DNA of 64,000 bases from Wenzhouxiangella sediminis (GTDB taxonomy: Bacteria; Pseudomonadota; Gammaproteobacteria; Xanthomonadales; Wenzhouxiangellaceae): contig NZ_QUZK01000012.1 in assembly GCF_003410055.1 (NCBI RefSeq), forward strand, positions 1 through 64,000, read 5' to 3'. The position numbers were made by a program, and so were the translations under genes. The notes beneath the pieces are model-generated. The model was not told the origin of the DNA. It did not search any database and saw only the letters and a program-made list of their open reading frames with translations. Shown piece after piece: positions 26,232-35,102 of this stretch. Each line of letters starts with the position of its first letter. The first letter of the stretch is position 1.

Positions 26232-27225
26232 GCAGGCGCTCCAGCTCGGCTTCCAGGCGGTCGAGGTGCGGCAGCTCGAAGCGGCCTGCCTCGACGGCGT
26301 CACGGCGGATCCGGTGAGCCAGCTCGTGCCAGTAGCTCACCAGCGACGGCGCCGGCTGCAGGATCTCGACGCCGCCCTCGCGAAGCGCCTCACGGGCCTC
26401 GGCATTGTCTTCGAAGTTGTCGGCCTCGATGCGCTCGAGCGTGGCCCGCAACTCCTCGAGAAGGATGGCTCGATCGGCCTCCGGCAAGCGATCGATCGTC
26501 CGCTGGTCCAGACCGATGGTTCCGGCGGTCATCAGCAGCGGCATGTCGAGCATGCTCTCCGCCCGGGTGTGCCACTGCAGGATGATCGTGGCCGAGGGCG
26601 TGCTCGCGAAGGTGTTGACCGCGCCGGTCTGCAGCGCCGTGTAGACCTCCGCCAGGGGCAGCGGCACCGGCGTGGCGCCGGCCTCTTCCAGGGTCCGCTG
26701 CGAAAGGCGGTCACCGGCGGGCACCCAGATGCGGAATCCGCTATCGATCTCCTCCGGGTCGGCGGTGGGCATTTGGCGATCGCTGAACAGGTAGGCGAAT
26801 CCACCCAGGCTGATCCCCGGCGCGATGATGCCCCCTTCGGCCAGCCCCTCGATGACCAGCGGATCGAAGGTTTCGCGAACCGCCCGCACTTCCTCGACAT
26901 CGCGAAAGACGAAAGGCATCGAATACAGGTTGGCGACCGGTGCAACCGAGGCCAGCTCGCCCACCGTGAAGGCGGCACCGTGCAGCTGCCCCAGGCGCAT
27001 GCGGCGCAGCACGGCTTCGGCGTCGCCCATGACGCCGCCTGGATAGAAGCGCAGGCGCACGCCGCCGTCGGTGCGCTCCTCGATGCGATCGGCCGTGGCG
27101 CGCATGCGCTCCATCCAGCTCGATCCGTCGGGCGCGATGGTCGCCAGCTTGATCTGGGCGGCGTCGGAAGTCGCCGCCAGGCAAAGGGCGGCCAGCGCCA
27201 GCAAGGCCAGGGTCATGTGCTTCAT
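26218..27225 (-). CDS. TRAP transporter periplasmic solute-binding protein (DctP type)
   Basis: The 335-residue secreted protein has an N-terminal signal peptide (about residues 1-22, cleavage near SDA-AQ) followed by a DctP domain. The segments IKLATIAPDGSSW, YPGGVMGDAEAVLRRMRLGQL, DPEEIDSGFRIWVP and QTGAVNTFASTPSATI match the family. The Arg of the GFRIWVP region is the position that normally pairs with a substrate carboxylate, so an organic acid ligand is likely. It is linked to a TatT component, which in some bacteria partners this kind of binder. Confidence 0.92.
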   Translation of the reverse strand: MKHMTLALLALAALCLAATSDAAQIKLATIAPDGSSWMERMRATADRIEERTDGGVRLRFYPGGVMGDAEAVLRRMRLGQLHGAAFTVGELASVAPVANLYSMPFVFRDVEEVRAVRETFDPLVIEGLAEGGIIAPGISLGGFAYLFSDRQMPTADPEEIDSGFRIWVPAGDRLSQRTLEEAGATPVPLPLAEVYTALQTGAVNTFASTPSATIILQWHTRAESMLDMPLLMTAGTIGLDQRTIDRLPEADRAILLEELRATLERIEADNFEDNAEAREALREGGVEILQPAPSLVSYWHELAHRIRRDAVEAGRFELPHLDRLEAELERLRGGE

Positions 27226-28080
27226 CTAGTCGAAAATCCTTTCGGTCTGGGCCAGTAGCTCCCGCGCCCGCTGACGGGCCACGGCATTGACCAGCCGGTA
27301 TTCCGGGGCATCGACCTCGCTGTCGACGACGCCCTCGAGCGTCGACACGAACAGCTCGCGATCGAAAAGCAATCGGGCGTAATGATCGGCCAGCATCACG
27401 TCGACGATGAGATTGTTCCCTTCGGAAACGCGCCGGGCCCGTTCGAAGTACTGACGGGCCAGGTCGGGACGACCGCCCGCCGCCGGCGGGCGCTGGGAAT
27501 GGAGCACGGCCAGGTACAGCCAGGCGGCGCCGTCGTCGTGGCCGGGTGCGGTCTCGACCACCCACTCGAGCAGGGCCTGGGCGCGCGGCAGGTCGGCCAG
27601 TGCACCGTAATCGTCCGAGTGGCTGTCGATCCAACCCACCCAGGTGGTCGCCAGCAGGTAGGCGGCGGGCAGATCGTCGGATTCGAGCTTCCCGATTCGT
27701 GCATCGAGGCGCTCGAAAGTGATCTCGTCAAGACCGCACAGCGGCTGCGCGCGGAGGCACGCTCCGCTGCGGGCATGAGCCAGCGCACGCCTGGTCAGTC
27801 GACGCGTCGAGGCCTCGCCGTTGCCGAACAGGGTCGCGTAAGTGCCGGTCAGCCGCGCGGTGGTCAGGAGGAGCCCGGCATCGTCCGGGTTGGACTGCAG
27901 GCGCGCCTCCAGCAGCAACAGATAGGCCGGCAGGGCATCGGCGATCGTGGCCGGGTCTTCGTACTGGCGGATTGCCGTCTCGAGATCGTCGGCCAGGCGC
28001 TGGGTCTGGCGTTCGACGATGGCCGAGCAGCCGGCCAGCAGGGCCAGCGTGATGAGGACGAGCAGCGGACGGAAGTTCAC
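27226..28080 (-). CDS. TRAP transporter TatT component (TPR lipoprotein)
   Basis: The 284-residue lipoprotein has signal peptide and lipobox LLAGC (Cys18), then an all-helical TPR-like domain ([39 protein letters not shown]). TatT proteins associate with the solute-binding TatP in tripartite TPR-TRAP transporters and are thought to help hand ligand over in the periplasm. The start is GTG, overlapping the folD stop as GTGA. The order folD-tatT-binder-small-large permease makes a compact operon. Confidence 0.87.
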   Translation of the reverse strand: MNFRPLLVLITLALLAGCSAIVERQTQRLADDLETAIRQYEDPATIADALPAYLLLLEARLQSNPDDAGLLLTTARLTGTYATLFGNGEASTRRLTRRALAHARSGACLRAQPLCGLDEITFERLDARIGKLESDDLPAAYLLATTWVGWIDSHSDDYGALADLPRAQALLEWVVETAPGHDDGAAWLYLAVLHSQRPPAAGGRPDLARQYFERARRVSEGNNLIVDVMLADHYARLLFDRELFVSTLEGVVDSEVDAPEYRLVNAVARQRARELLAQTERIFD

Positions 28081-28946
28081 GGCGCCCGCACCACCAGCCC
28101 GGCCGCCTCGACCGTGTTCTGCATCAGCGTGGCGACCGTCATCGGTCCGACGCCGCCGGGAACGGGCGTGATCCAGCCGGCACGCTCGGAGGCCGCCTCG
28201 AAGTCGACATCGCCGTGCAGCTTGCCGTCCTCGCCGCGATTGATGCCGATATCGACCACGATCGCGTCCTCGGCGATCCACTCGGGCCGGACGATGCCCG
28301 GCTTGCCGACGGCGACGAACAGCACTTCGGCGCGTTCGACGTGAGCCTGCAGGTCGCGCGTGAAGCGATGCGCGACCGACACCGTCGCACCGGCGAGGAG
28401 GAGTTCGAGCGCCAGCGGCCTGCCGACGATATTGGAAGCACCCACGACCAGCGCGTTCATGCCCTTGGTGTCGATGCCGTGAGCCGCCAGCAGGGTCATC
28501 ACGCCGCGCGGCGTGCACGGCCTCAGCCCGGGATCGCGCAGGGCCAGGCGCCCCATGTTGACGGGATGGAAGCCGTCGACGTCCTTGTCCGGGGCGATCC
28601 GGCGCGTCACCGCCCGTTCGTCGAGATGGGCCGGCAGCGGCAGCTGCACCAGGATGCCGTCGACCGCCTCGTCGCGATTGAGCGCGTCGATGAGGGCCAG
28701 CAGTTCGCCCCGCCCCACCCCGTGCGCGAGACGATGGGTGGTCGAGACCATGCCGGCACGCTCACAGGCGCGGATCTTGTTGTTGACGTAGACCTCCGAG
28801 GCGGGATCGTCGCCGACCAGGATCACGGCAAGACCCGGCGGCCGCCCGCCTTCCCCGACATGATGGGAGACGGCGTCGGCCACGTTGGCGATCAGTCGGT
28901 CGGCGACCGCTCGGCCGTCGAGAATTCGGGCTGGGGACTTCGTCAT
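28077..28946 (-). CDS. folD: bifunctional methylenetetrahydrofolate dehydrogenase / cyclohydrolase
   Basis: The 289-residue enzyme interconverts 5,10-methylene-THF and 10-formyl-THF with NADP. The catalytic Lys lies in [13 protein letters not shown], and the Q-rich [11 protein letters not shown] and the NAD(P)-binding [16 protein letters not shown] are intact, ending with [15 protein letters not shown]. It leads the TRAP/TatT operon by a GTGA overlap and is divergent from the peroxidase-like gene. No functional link to the transporter is evident. Confidence 0.95.
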   Translation of the reverse strand: MTKSPARILDGRAVADRLIANVADAVSHHVGEGGRPPGLAVILVGDDPASEVYVNNKIRACERAGMVSTTHRLAHGVGRGELLALIDALNRDEAVDGILVQLPLPAHLDERAVTRRIAPDKDVDGFHPVNMGRLALRDPGLRPCTPRGVMTLLAAHGIDTKGMNALVVGASNIVGRPLALELLLAGATVSVAHRFTRDLQAHVERAEVLFVAVGKPGIVRPEWIAEDAIVVDIGINRGEDGKLHGDVDFEAASERAGWITPVPGGVGPMTVATLMQNTVEAAGLVVRAP

Positions 28947-29001
28947 GCGCTACATTGTAAGGTAGGATTCGAACGGAAACCGACTCGGAGCCAGACTTGC
29001 C

Positions 29002-29481
29002 GTGAACCTGTTCAATCATCATTTCATGGACCTTTCGGGCGCGCGCATCTACCTCGAGCGTTACCGCAACCAGCCCTTCTTCATCGTCAACATCGCCACC
29101 GAGAGCCGCTTCGTGCCGCAACTCAAGCGGCTGCAGCAACTGCACACGCAATTCAGCCGGCACGGGCTGGTCATCATCGCCATTCCCTGCAACGACTTCG
29201 ACGAGGAACCGCGCGAGGAAGCGCAGATCGACGAGTTCCTGCGGGAGAACTATCCCAGCAGCTTCATCGTCACCCAGCGCTACGCGGTGACCGGTCCCGA
29301 AGCCCATCCCCTGTTCCGCGAAATGCTGCAGGAAAAAGGTGCTGCCGCCCTGCCCCGCGGCACGTTCAACAAGTACCTGTTCGACCGGCGCGGTGAACTG
29401 GCCGAGCACTTTCCTCCGGAAACCCTGCCCGACGACCCGATGCTGGTGCGATCGATCAATCAGCAGCTCGGCGGTGTATGA
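29002..29481 (+). CDS. glutathione-peroxidase-like protein lacking the catalytic cysteine
   Basis: A 159-residue thioredoxin-fold protein that aligns along the whole GPx family. The active-site motif NVASxCGxTPQ is here NIATESRFVPQ, so the peroxidatic Cys is Ser35 (codon AGC at 29104-29106). The Gln of PCNQFGxQEP is replaced (PCNDFDEEP) and the Trp of the WNF motif is Phe (FNKYLFDRRGEL). Only the Asn of the usual catalytic tetrad remains. Peroxidase activity is not expected by the known mechanism. The frame is intact and codon use is normal, so it looks like a maintained pseudo-enzyme rather than a decayed gene. The start is GTG. It is divergent from folD and convergent with der. Confidence 0.82.
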   Translation: MNLFNHHFMDLSGARIYLERYRNQPFFIVNIATESRFVPQLKRLQQLHTQFSRHGLVIIAIPCNDFDEEPREEAQIDEFLRENYPSSFIVTQRYAVTGPEAHPLFREMLQEKGAAALPRGTFNKYLFDRRGELAEHFPPETLPDDPMLVRSINQQLGGV

Positions 29482-29512
29482 GACTGGCGCGGCGGGCCGC
29501 TGAGCCGGCCGG

Positions 29513-30919
29513 CTAGCGCTTCCGGTTCTTGCGCTGCGTGAACTGCTTGAGCCGGCGACGCTTCTGGATCTGTCGCGGCGTCAGCGGGTTGCGGCGACCG
29601 GCGTAGGGGTTGTCGCCTTCGCGGAACACAAGGCGAACCGGGATGCCGGTCAGTCGGAAATGCTTCCTGAAGCAGTTGACCAGGTAACGCTGGTACTGGT
29701 CCGGAATCCCCTTGGCGCGGTTGCCATGGATGACGATGCGGGTCGGAAAATGCCCGCCACCGTGTGCGTAGCGAAGCTTGGGCGTCTTGCGCTGGACCGA
29801 GGGCGGGGGGTGAGCTTCGACCGCATCCCGCAGCACCCGTGTGAGCGCGCCGGTCGACAATTCCTGCTCCCCGGCCGCCTGGACGTGCTCGATGGCGTCG
29901 GTCAGCTCCCCGAGGCCGCTGCCGTGAAGCGCAGAGATCGTCACGACCGGCGCAAAGCGCGCGAAGTCGAGCCGCTCGGCCACTTCCACCAGCACGGCGC
30001 GACGCCGGTCCTTGTCCAGCGCGTCCCACTTGTTCAGCGCGATGACCAGGCCGCGACCGGCCTCGATGACGTGACCGGCCAGCCTGGCGTCCTGCTCGGT
30101 GATGCCCTCGACCACGTCGCAGACCAGGCAGACGATGCGGGCCTGTTCCATCGACTGCAGGGCCTTGATGGTGCTGAAACGCTCAATGCCCTCCTGGCTT
30201 CCGCGGCGGCGCCGGATGCCCGCCGTGTCGATCAGGTGGTAGCGTACCCCGTCGCGCTCGATCGTCGCGTGGATGGGATCTCGGGTCGTTCCCGCCACCG
30301 GGGTGGCCAGTGCCCTTTCCTCACCCAGCAGGCGATTGAGCAGCGTCGACTTGCCGGCATTGGGTCGACCGATCAGGGCCAGGCGCAGGCCGTCGTCGTC
30401 GGGGACGCTGCTGTCTTCAGGTTCGGGCAGGCGCTCCACGACGGCGTGGCCGAGCTGTTCGAGGCCGCGGCGATGGCTGGCGGCGATGGGAAAGATGTCG
30501 CCCAGTCCGAGTTCCGCCGCCTCGGCCAGGGCCATGTCGGGGTCGAGCCCGTCGGTCTTGTTGACGACCTGGATGACGGCCTTGCCCCGATTGCGCAGGT
30601 CCGAGGCAATCTCGTGCTCGACGGGAACGACGCCCGCGCGGGCGTCGGTGAGGAACAGCACCAGATCCGCTTCGTCAATCGCCAGACGAGTCTGGGCCTG
30701 AGCGCCGAGCTCGACCTCGCCGCCGGCCTCGTCGAGGCCGCCGGTGTCGACGAGGATGACGGTTCGTCCATCGAGCTCCGCCCGGCCGTAGATCCGGTCG
30801 CGGGTCACCCCCGGCGTGTCCGCCACCAGAGCGTCACGAGTCCGCGTCAGCGCATTGAACAGCGTGGATTTTCCGACGTTGGGTCGCCCGACGATGGCGA
30901 CCACCGGCAATGCAGACAC
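29513..30919 (-). CDS. der: ribosome assembly GTPase Der (EngA)
   Basis: The 468-residue protein has two tandem GTPase domains (GRPNVGKSTLFN near residue 10 and GRPNAGKSTLLN near 190) with DTPGVTRD and DTAGIRRR switch II and NKTD/NKWD G4 motifs. A C-terminal KH-like domain is followed by a basic tail. It acts in maturation of the 50S subunit. It ends the ndk-to-der cluster, 12 bases after bamB. Confidence 0.96.
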   Translation of the reverse strand: MSALPVVAIVGRPNVGKSTLFNALTRTRDALVADTPGVTRDRIYGRAELDGRTVILVDTGGLDEAGGEVELGAQAQTRLAIDEADLVLFLTDARAGVVPVEHEIASDLRNRGKAVIQVVNKTDGLDPDMALAEAAELGLGDIFPIAASHRRGLEQLGHAVVERLPEPEDSSVPDDDGLRLALIGRPNAGKSTLLNRLLGEERALATPVAGTTRDPIHATIERDGVRYHLIDTAGIRRRRGSQEGIERFSTIKALQSMEQARIVCLVCDVVEGITEQDARLAGHVIEAGRGLVIALNKWDALDKDRRRAVLVEVAERLDFARFAPVVTISALHGSGLGELTDAIEHVQAAGEQELSTGALTRVLRDAVEAHPPPSVQRKTPKLRYAHGGGHFPTRIVIHGNRAKGIPDQYQRYLVNCFRKHFRLTGIPVRLVFREGDNPYAGRRNPLTPRQIQKRRRLKQFTQRKNRKR

Positions 30920-30931
30920 GCTAGCTCGTCC

Positions 30932-32104
30932 TCAGCCCGAACGGCCGACTCGCCAGGCGCTCAATCTTCCGCCTTCGTCGAGCAGGTAGAGCGTATCGCC
31001 CACGACCAGCGGCGCCGCTGCCGGGGCATCGTCACCTGCCCTCGCCCGGCCGACGATCTGCCCGCTGTCGGCGTCGAAGAAATGCAGGTAGCCTTCGAAA
31101 TCGCCCACGGCCACGAGCCCGCCCAGGAAAACCGGGCGCGTCAGTTCTCGTCGAAGCAGCTGATCGTCGCGCCACAGCGTTGCGCCGTTGCGGCGGTCGA
31201 CCAGCCAGACATTATCCTCGCTGTCGGTGACGGCGAGCTGGGTCCGGCGCAGACTCAGGCCGCTCGAAGATGAAATGTCCTTGACCCACAAGGTGCGCCC
31301 GGACTCCAGCGCCAGACCGGCGAGCCGCCCGTGATAAGTCACCACGTAGAGCTCGGTGCCCACGACCAGCATCGGACCGTCGATGTCCGCCAGGCGATCG
31401 AGTTCGGTGCGGCCCTCGGGTGCGCTCACGCGCTGCTCCCAGAGCACCGATCCGTCGGAGACGCGGATTGCGGTCACCTGGCCGTCGTCGTAGCCGATGT
31501 AGACCTGCCCCGCGCGCGGGAGCGGATCGCCGTTTCCGCGCAGGGTCAGGAGGGGAACGCTGCGGTCGTGCACCCAGATGCGCGCGCCGTCGCTTCGATC
31601 CAGCCCGAAAACACGGCCGTCGATGCAGCGAGCCACGACGATGCCGTCGTGCAGGACCGGCTTGGCCAGGATCTCGGAGGAAAGCTGGGCCCGCCACTGG
31701 ATCCGTCCCGACTCGCGATCGATGACCACCAGCTCCCCGTCGAAGGTGCCGACGATGACCAGGTCGGGCGTCACGGTGGGGCCCGCTGAAATCGGCAGCT
31801 CGATATCGATCTCGCGCTGCACCCGCCCGGTCTCGGCATCGACCGCCGTGATCAGGCCTTCATGGTCGGCCACCCAGACCTGCCCGTCGGTGTAGACGGG
31901 CCGGATGCGGGGCTGGCTGCGATTGGTGCCTTCGCCGGTATCGACGGACCAGACCCGGTCGATCGGCACCGGCTGGCTGATCTCGGTCAGCTCCGCCGGC
32001 TCCGGCTCGTCACTACCGCCGCCGAACCAGCCACCGATGGTCTGGCAGCCGGCCAGGGCCAGCAGCGCGGGAACCAGCAGGAAAAGTCGTCCCTGCCGGG
32101 TCAC
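30932..32104 (-). CDS. bamB: outer membrane assembly lipoprotein BamB
   Basis: The 390-residue lipoprotein has lipobox ALAGC (Cys20) and then PQQ-like beta-propeller repeats (e.g. GLITAVDAETGRV, GELVVIDRESGRIQW, GYLHFFDADSGQIVG). It binds BamA and helps outer membrane beta-barrel insertion. The start is GTG in a GTGA overlap with yfgM. Its position between der and yfgM is the conserved gammaproteobacterial order. Confidence 0.95.
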   Translation of the reverse strand: MTRQGRLFLLVPALLALAGCQTIGGWFGGGSDEPEPAELTEISQPVPIDRVWSVDTGEGTNRSQPRIRPVYTDGQVWVADHEGLITAVDAETGRVQREIDIELPISAGPTVTPDLVIVGTFDGELVVIDRESGRIQWRAQLSSEILAKPVLHDGIVVARCIDGRVFGLDRSDGARIWVHDRSVPLLTLRGNGDPLPRAGQVYIGYDDGQVTAIRVSDGSVLWEQRVSAPEGRTELDRLADIDGPMLVVGTELYVVTYHGRLAGLALESGRTLWVKDISSSSGLSLRRTQLAVTDSEDNVWLVDRRNGATLWRDDQLLRRELTRPVFLGGLVAVGDFEGYLHFFDADSGQIVGRARAGDDAPAAAPLVVGDTLYLLDEGGRLSAWRVGRSG

Positions 32105-32748
32105 GAAGGACCTCCTTCGGTCGTTGCGGCGTCGATCTTGATCTGGAGCAGCCGCGGGTTGCCCCCGTCGGCCGTGCGCCGGGCCAGGGCATCTTCCCAG
32201 GCCGCGCGGGCTTCGTCGACGCGACCGCGTTCGAACAGCAGGTCACCGCGCGTTTCGGCCCAGGACGCCTCGAACCCTTCGGGCGCGGCGCCTTCAAGCA
32301 GCGACAGGGCCTGTTCGTACTCGCCCTGGGCTTCCAGCACTCGCGCCAGACGCAGCTTGGCGACCGGCCAGAGCGATTCGAGGCGACGGTTCTCGAGAAT
32401 GCCCCGGTAGATTTCGGCGGCCGGTGACAGGCGGCCGTCGTCGACCCAGGCAGCGGCCAGCTGCATTCCCGCCAGCCCCGTGTAGGCGGTCTCGCCGACA
32501 GTCTCGAGCATGACCTGGTATTCCGACTCGGCCGATTCGAGGTTGCCCTCGGTCACCTGCTGGCTCACGACCTGGTAGTAGTCCGACCCCATCAGCTGCT
32601 GATCGGCGCGGTAGTCCTGCCAGTAGCGGAACCCGAAAATGCCGCCGAAGGCGAGTATCAGGCCGACGATGATCGCCGGGGTGTATTCCTTGATCCACTT
32701 GCGGACGCGTTCGCCCTGTTCGTGTTCGTCGTAAAGCTCTACGGCCAT
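32101..32748 (-). CDS. yfgM: YfgM-like tetratricopeptide membrane protein
   Basis: A 215-residue protein anchored by one N-terminal helix (about residues 24-42, YTPAIIVGLILAFGGIFGFRYW) with a periplasmic TPR-type domain. In E. coli, YfgM associates with the SecYEG translocon and PpiD and helps hand secreted proteins to chaperones. It lies between hisS and bamB, the conserved location, with GTGA coupling to bamB. Confidence 0.92.
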   Translation of the reverse strand: MAVELYDEHEQGERVRKWIKEYTPAIIVGLILAFGGIFGFRYWQDYRADQQLMGSDYYQVVSQQVTEGNLESAESEYQVMLETVGETAYTGLAGMQLAAAWVDDGRLSPAAEIYRGILENRRLESLWPVAKLRLARVLEAQGEYEQALSLLEGAAPEGFEASWAETRGDLLFERGRVDEARAAWEDALARRTADGGNPRLLQIKIDAATTEGGPS

Positions 32749-32801
32749 GTCGGGTTGATCCTTGCAGTGGGCATGGTGAAAATTCGATCGCCTATGATAA
32801 A

Positions 32802-34079
32802 TCAGTCGCCCGTGTCGGCGGCAAGCAATGCCTGCAGACGCTGCGGCAACCGATCGAGCGCGACCATCTCCTGCCCGGAGTCACCGCGCAGGTCCTTGAT
32901 CGCGGCTTCGCCGCGCGCGAACTCGGCCTCGCCGAGAATCACGCACCAGCGTGCGCCGCTCCGGTCGGCGCGCTTGAACTGGGACTTCATGCTGCCCCCG
33001 CCGAGCGCGGTTGCGAGCGAGAGCCCGGGTGCCGCGTCGCGAACGCGCTCGGCAATGGCCAGCATGTCGGCATCGCCGACCTGGCTGACCACGAACGCGT
33101 CGGCGTGCTGGCTCGCCGCCACGCCGGCAGCCTCGAGCATCGCCAGCAGCCGCTCCACGCCGAGCGCGAAGCCGATACCCGGCGTGTCCTTGCCGCCCTG
33201 CATGGCCACCAGGTCGTTGTAACGACCGCCGGCGCAGACCGTGCCCTGAGCCCCGAGTTCGTCGGTGACCCACTCGAAGACGGTGCGGCAATAGTAGTCG
33301 AGTCCGCGCACGAGGCCGGTGTTGACGGTGTAGTCGATGCCCAGGCGATCGAGCATCGATTTCACCTGTTCGAAATGCGCTCGCGCCTCTTCGCCGAGTT
33401 CGTCGGCCAGTCGCGGCGCATCGGCCATGATGGCCTGTGTCTCCGGGCTCTTGCTGTCGAAGATTCGCAGGGGGTTGGTTTCCATCCGCCGCTGGCTGTC
33501 GGCGTCGAGCCGTTCGCGGAAGGGCTCGAGGTAATCCACGAGCTTTCGGCGATAGCGCTGTCGATCCTCCCGGTCGCCCAGGGTATTGATCTCGAGCCGG
33601 ATCCGGCCTGCAAGGCCGAGTTCGCGCCAGAGCCGCTCGCCCAACGCGATCAGTTCGACGTCGGTCGTGGCCTGCTCGAGCCCGAAGACCTCGGCGCCGA
33701 ACTGGTGGAACTGCCGCTGGCGCCCTTTCTGAGGCCGCTCGTGCCGGAACATCGGACCCTGATACCAGACCTTCAGCCCCGGCACGTGCAGCAGACCGTG
33801 CTGGATGGCCGAACGCACCACGCCCGCCGTGCCTTCCGGCCGCAGGCAGAGCACGTCACCGTTGCGATCCTCGAAGGCGTACATTTCCTTCTCGACGACG
33901 TCCGTCGACTGGCCGATGGCGCGCGTGAACACCTCGACCTTTTCCAGTATGGGCAGGCGGATCTCGTGAAAATCGTAGGCCGCAAAGACCCGGGAAATGC
34001 GAGCCTCCAACCATCGCCACATCGGCGTCTGGTCCGGCAGGATATCGTGCATGCCGCGAATCGACTGGATATTCTTCAT
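32802..34079 (-). CDS. hisS: histidyl-tRNA synthetase
   Basis: The 425-residue class II synthetase begins MKNIQSIRGMHDILPDQ. Motif 2 (MFRHERPQKGRQRQFHQFGAEVFG), the histidine-specific RGLDYYCRTVFEW and motif 3 (GFALGVERLLAML) are present. The ATG at 34077-34079 is preferred over an in-frame GTG at 34097 because GGAAG lies 8 bases before it. In most gammaproteobacteria ispG separates rodZ and hisS. Here an 84-base gap takes its place. Confidence 0.95.
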   Translation of the reverse strand: MKNIQSIRGMHDILPDQTPMWRWLEARISRVFAAYDFHEIRLPILEKVEVFTRAIGQSTDVVEKEMYAFEDRNGDVLCLRPEGTAGVVRSAIQHGLLHVPGLKVWYQGPMFRHERPQKGRQRQFHQFGAEVFGLEQATTDVELIALGERLWRELGLAGRIRLEINTLGDREDRQRYRRKLVDYLEPFRERLDADSQRRMETNPLRIFDSKSPETQAIMADAPRLADELGEEARAHFEQVKSMLDRLGIDYTVNTGLVRGLDYYCRTVFEWVTDELGAQGTVCAGGRYNDLVAMQGGKDTPGIGFALGVERLLAMLEAAGVAASQHADAFVVSQVGDADMLAIAERVRDAAPGLSLATALGGGSMKSQFKRADRSGARWCVILGEAEFARGEAAIKDLRGDSGQEMVALDRLPQRLQALLAADTGD

Positions 34080-34163
34080 CAGTATTGCTTCCGTCACAAA
34101 AGACGAGCCCGCCGGCGGCGGGCTCCAAACGCAATCCTCGCTGGCCGAGCTGTCAGGCCGGGC

Positions 34164-35102
34164 TCAACGCGTCACCTGGCCGTCGGCCGCAACCGCGATT
34201 TCAGCGACGTCGCCGCTTTCGTGCCCTTCCCAGGTGACCTCCCGGCCATTGACCTGGAGACGGACGGCGCTGGAACGGCCGACCAGCAGGCTGAACGGCG
34301 CCTGCCCCTCATAGTTGCGCGTCTGACCGGCGCGCAGAAGATCGTACTCCAGCCGCGTACCCGCCGCGTCGAGAATCTCGATCCAGCTGTCTTCGAGCAA
34401 TTCGAGTTGCAGGGCGCTGGGCCTGGGGCCGGCTTCCTCGACGGCCGTATCCTCCGACGGGCCCGAGGCTTCGTTCATGTCCGGATCCGCTTCCGCCGTC
34501 GCTTCGCGGCTCGGCCGCATCGGATTCAGGGGCAGCGCCGAAGCCGACACGTGCCGCACCGAACTCGAATCCGGCCCTTCGGCAGGGGCACCGTCCGTCG
34601 ATGCCTTCGAACTTCGCCCGGCGGCCTCGTCGGTTTGCGCCAACGACGTCTCCGGGGAGCCCGCGTCGCGATCGAGCATGCGCGAACCACCCGCCAGGAA
34701 AGCGTAGACCAGGGGCACAACAACCGCAACGGTTACAATGGCATACGTTGAAATCTTGAGATAGCGCTCGAGCCGCCATTCACGCCGGGAAGCGGGCAAA
34801 ACTTCCTGCAGCTCGGGAAGCTGGTCCTCGCCCGCCTCGGCCAGGACATCGTCCGGATCGAGATCGAGCAGCCGGGCGTAATTCCTGATGTAGCCGCGGC
34901 GATAGAGACTGGAGAGTTTATCGACTTGCCCGGTCTCGATATCGTTGACGACCATTCCAGGCAGGTGGAGTTGTTGGGCGACATCGCCCTGGTCGAGGGA
35001 AAGGGCTTCCCGGCGGCGCTTGAGTTGAGCGCCGATGCGTTCGTATCGTTCCTTGCTGTCCTGTTGTGTTGCTTCAGTGCTTGCGCTGGTGTTTTCAGTC
35101 AT
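34164..35102 (-). CDS. rodZ: cytoskeletal protein RodZ
   Basis: The 312-residue protein has a cytoplasmic helix-turn-helix domain (about 20-90: LKRRREALSLDQGDVAQQLHL) that binds MreB. One membrane helix (about 117-137) follows, then a disordered Ser/Asp/Pro-rich periplasmic linker and a C-terminal DUF4115 beta domain (about 225-312: EDSWIEILDAAGTRLEYDLLRAG). It supports rod shape and cell elongation. Its start overlaps the pilF stop by 8 bases. Confidence 0.93.
   Translation of the reverse strand: MTENTSASTEATQQDSKERYERIGAQLKRRREALSLDQGDVAQQLHLPGMVVNDIETGQVDKLSSLYRRGYIRNYARLLDLDPDDVLAEAGEDQLPELQEVLPASRREWRLERYLKISTYAIVTVAVVVPLVYAFLAGGSRMLDRDAGSPETSLAQTDEAAGRSSKASTDGAPAEGPDSSSVRHVSASALPLNPMRPSREATAEADPDMNEASGPSEDTAVEEAGPRPSALQLELLEDSWIEILDAAGTRLEYDLLRAGQTRNYEGQAPFSLLVGRSSAVRLQVNGREVTWEGHESGDVAEIAVAADGQVTR

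Noticed and set aside
24289-27258. 989-codon open frame on the plus strand, antisense to the TRAP operon
   Set aside because: Its translation is rich in His, Gln, Arg and Asp, with no fold or motif. It is a by-product of GC-rich third positions in the TRAP genes on the other strand, all of which have strong family matches.
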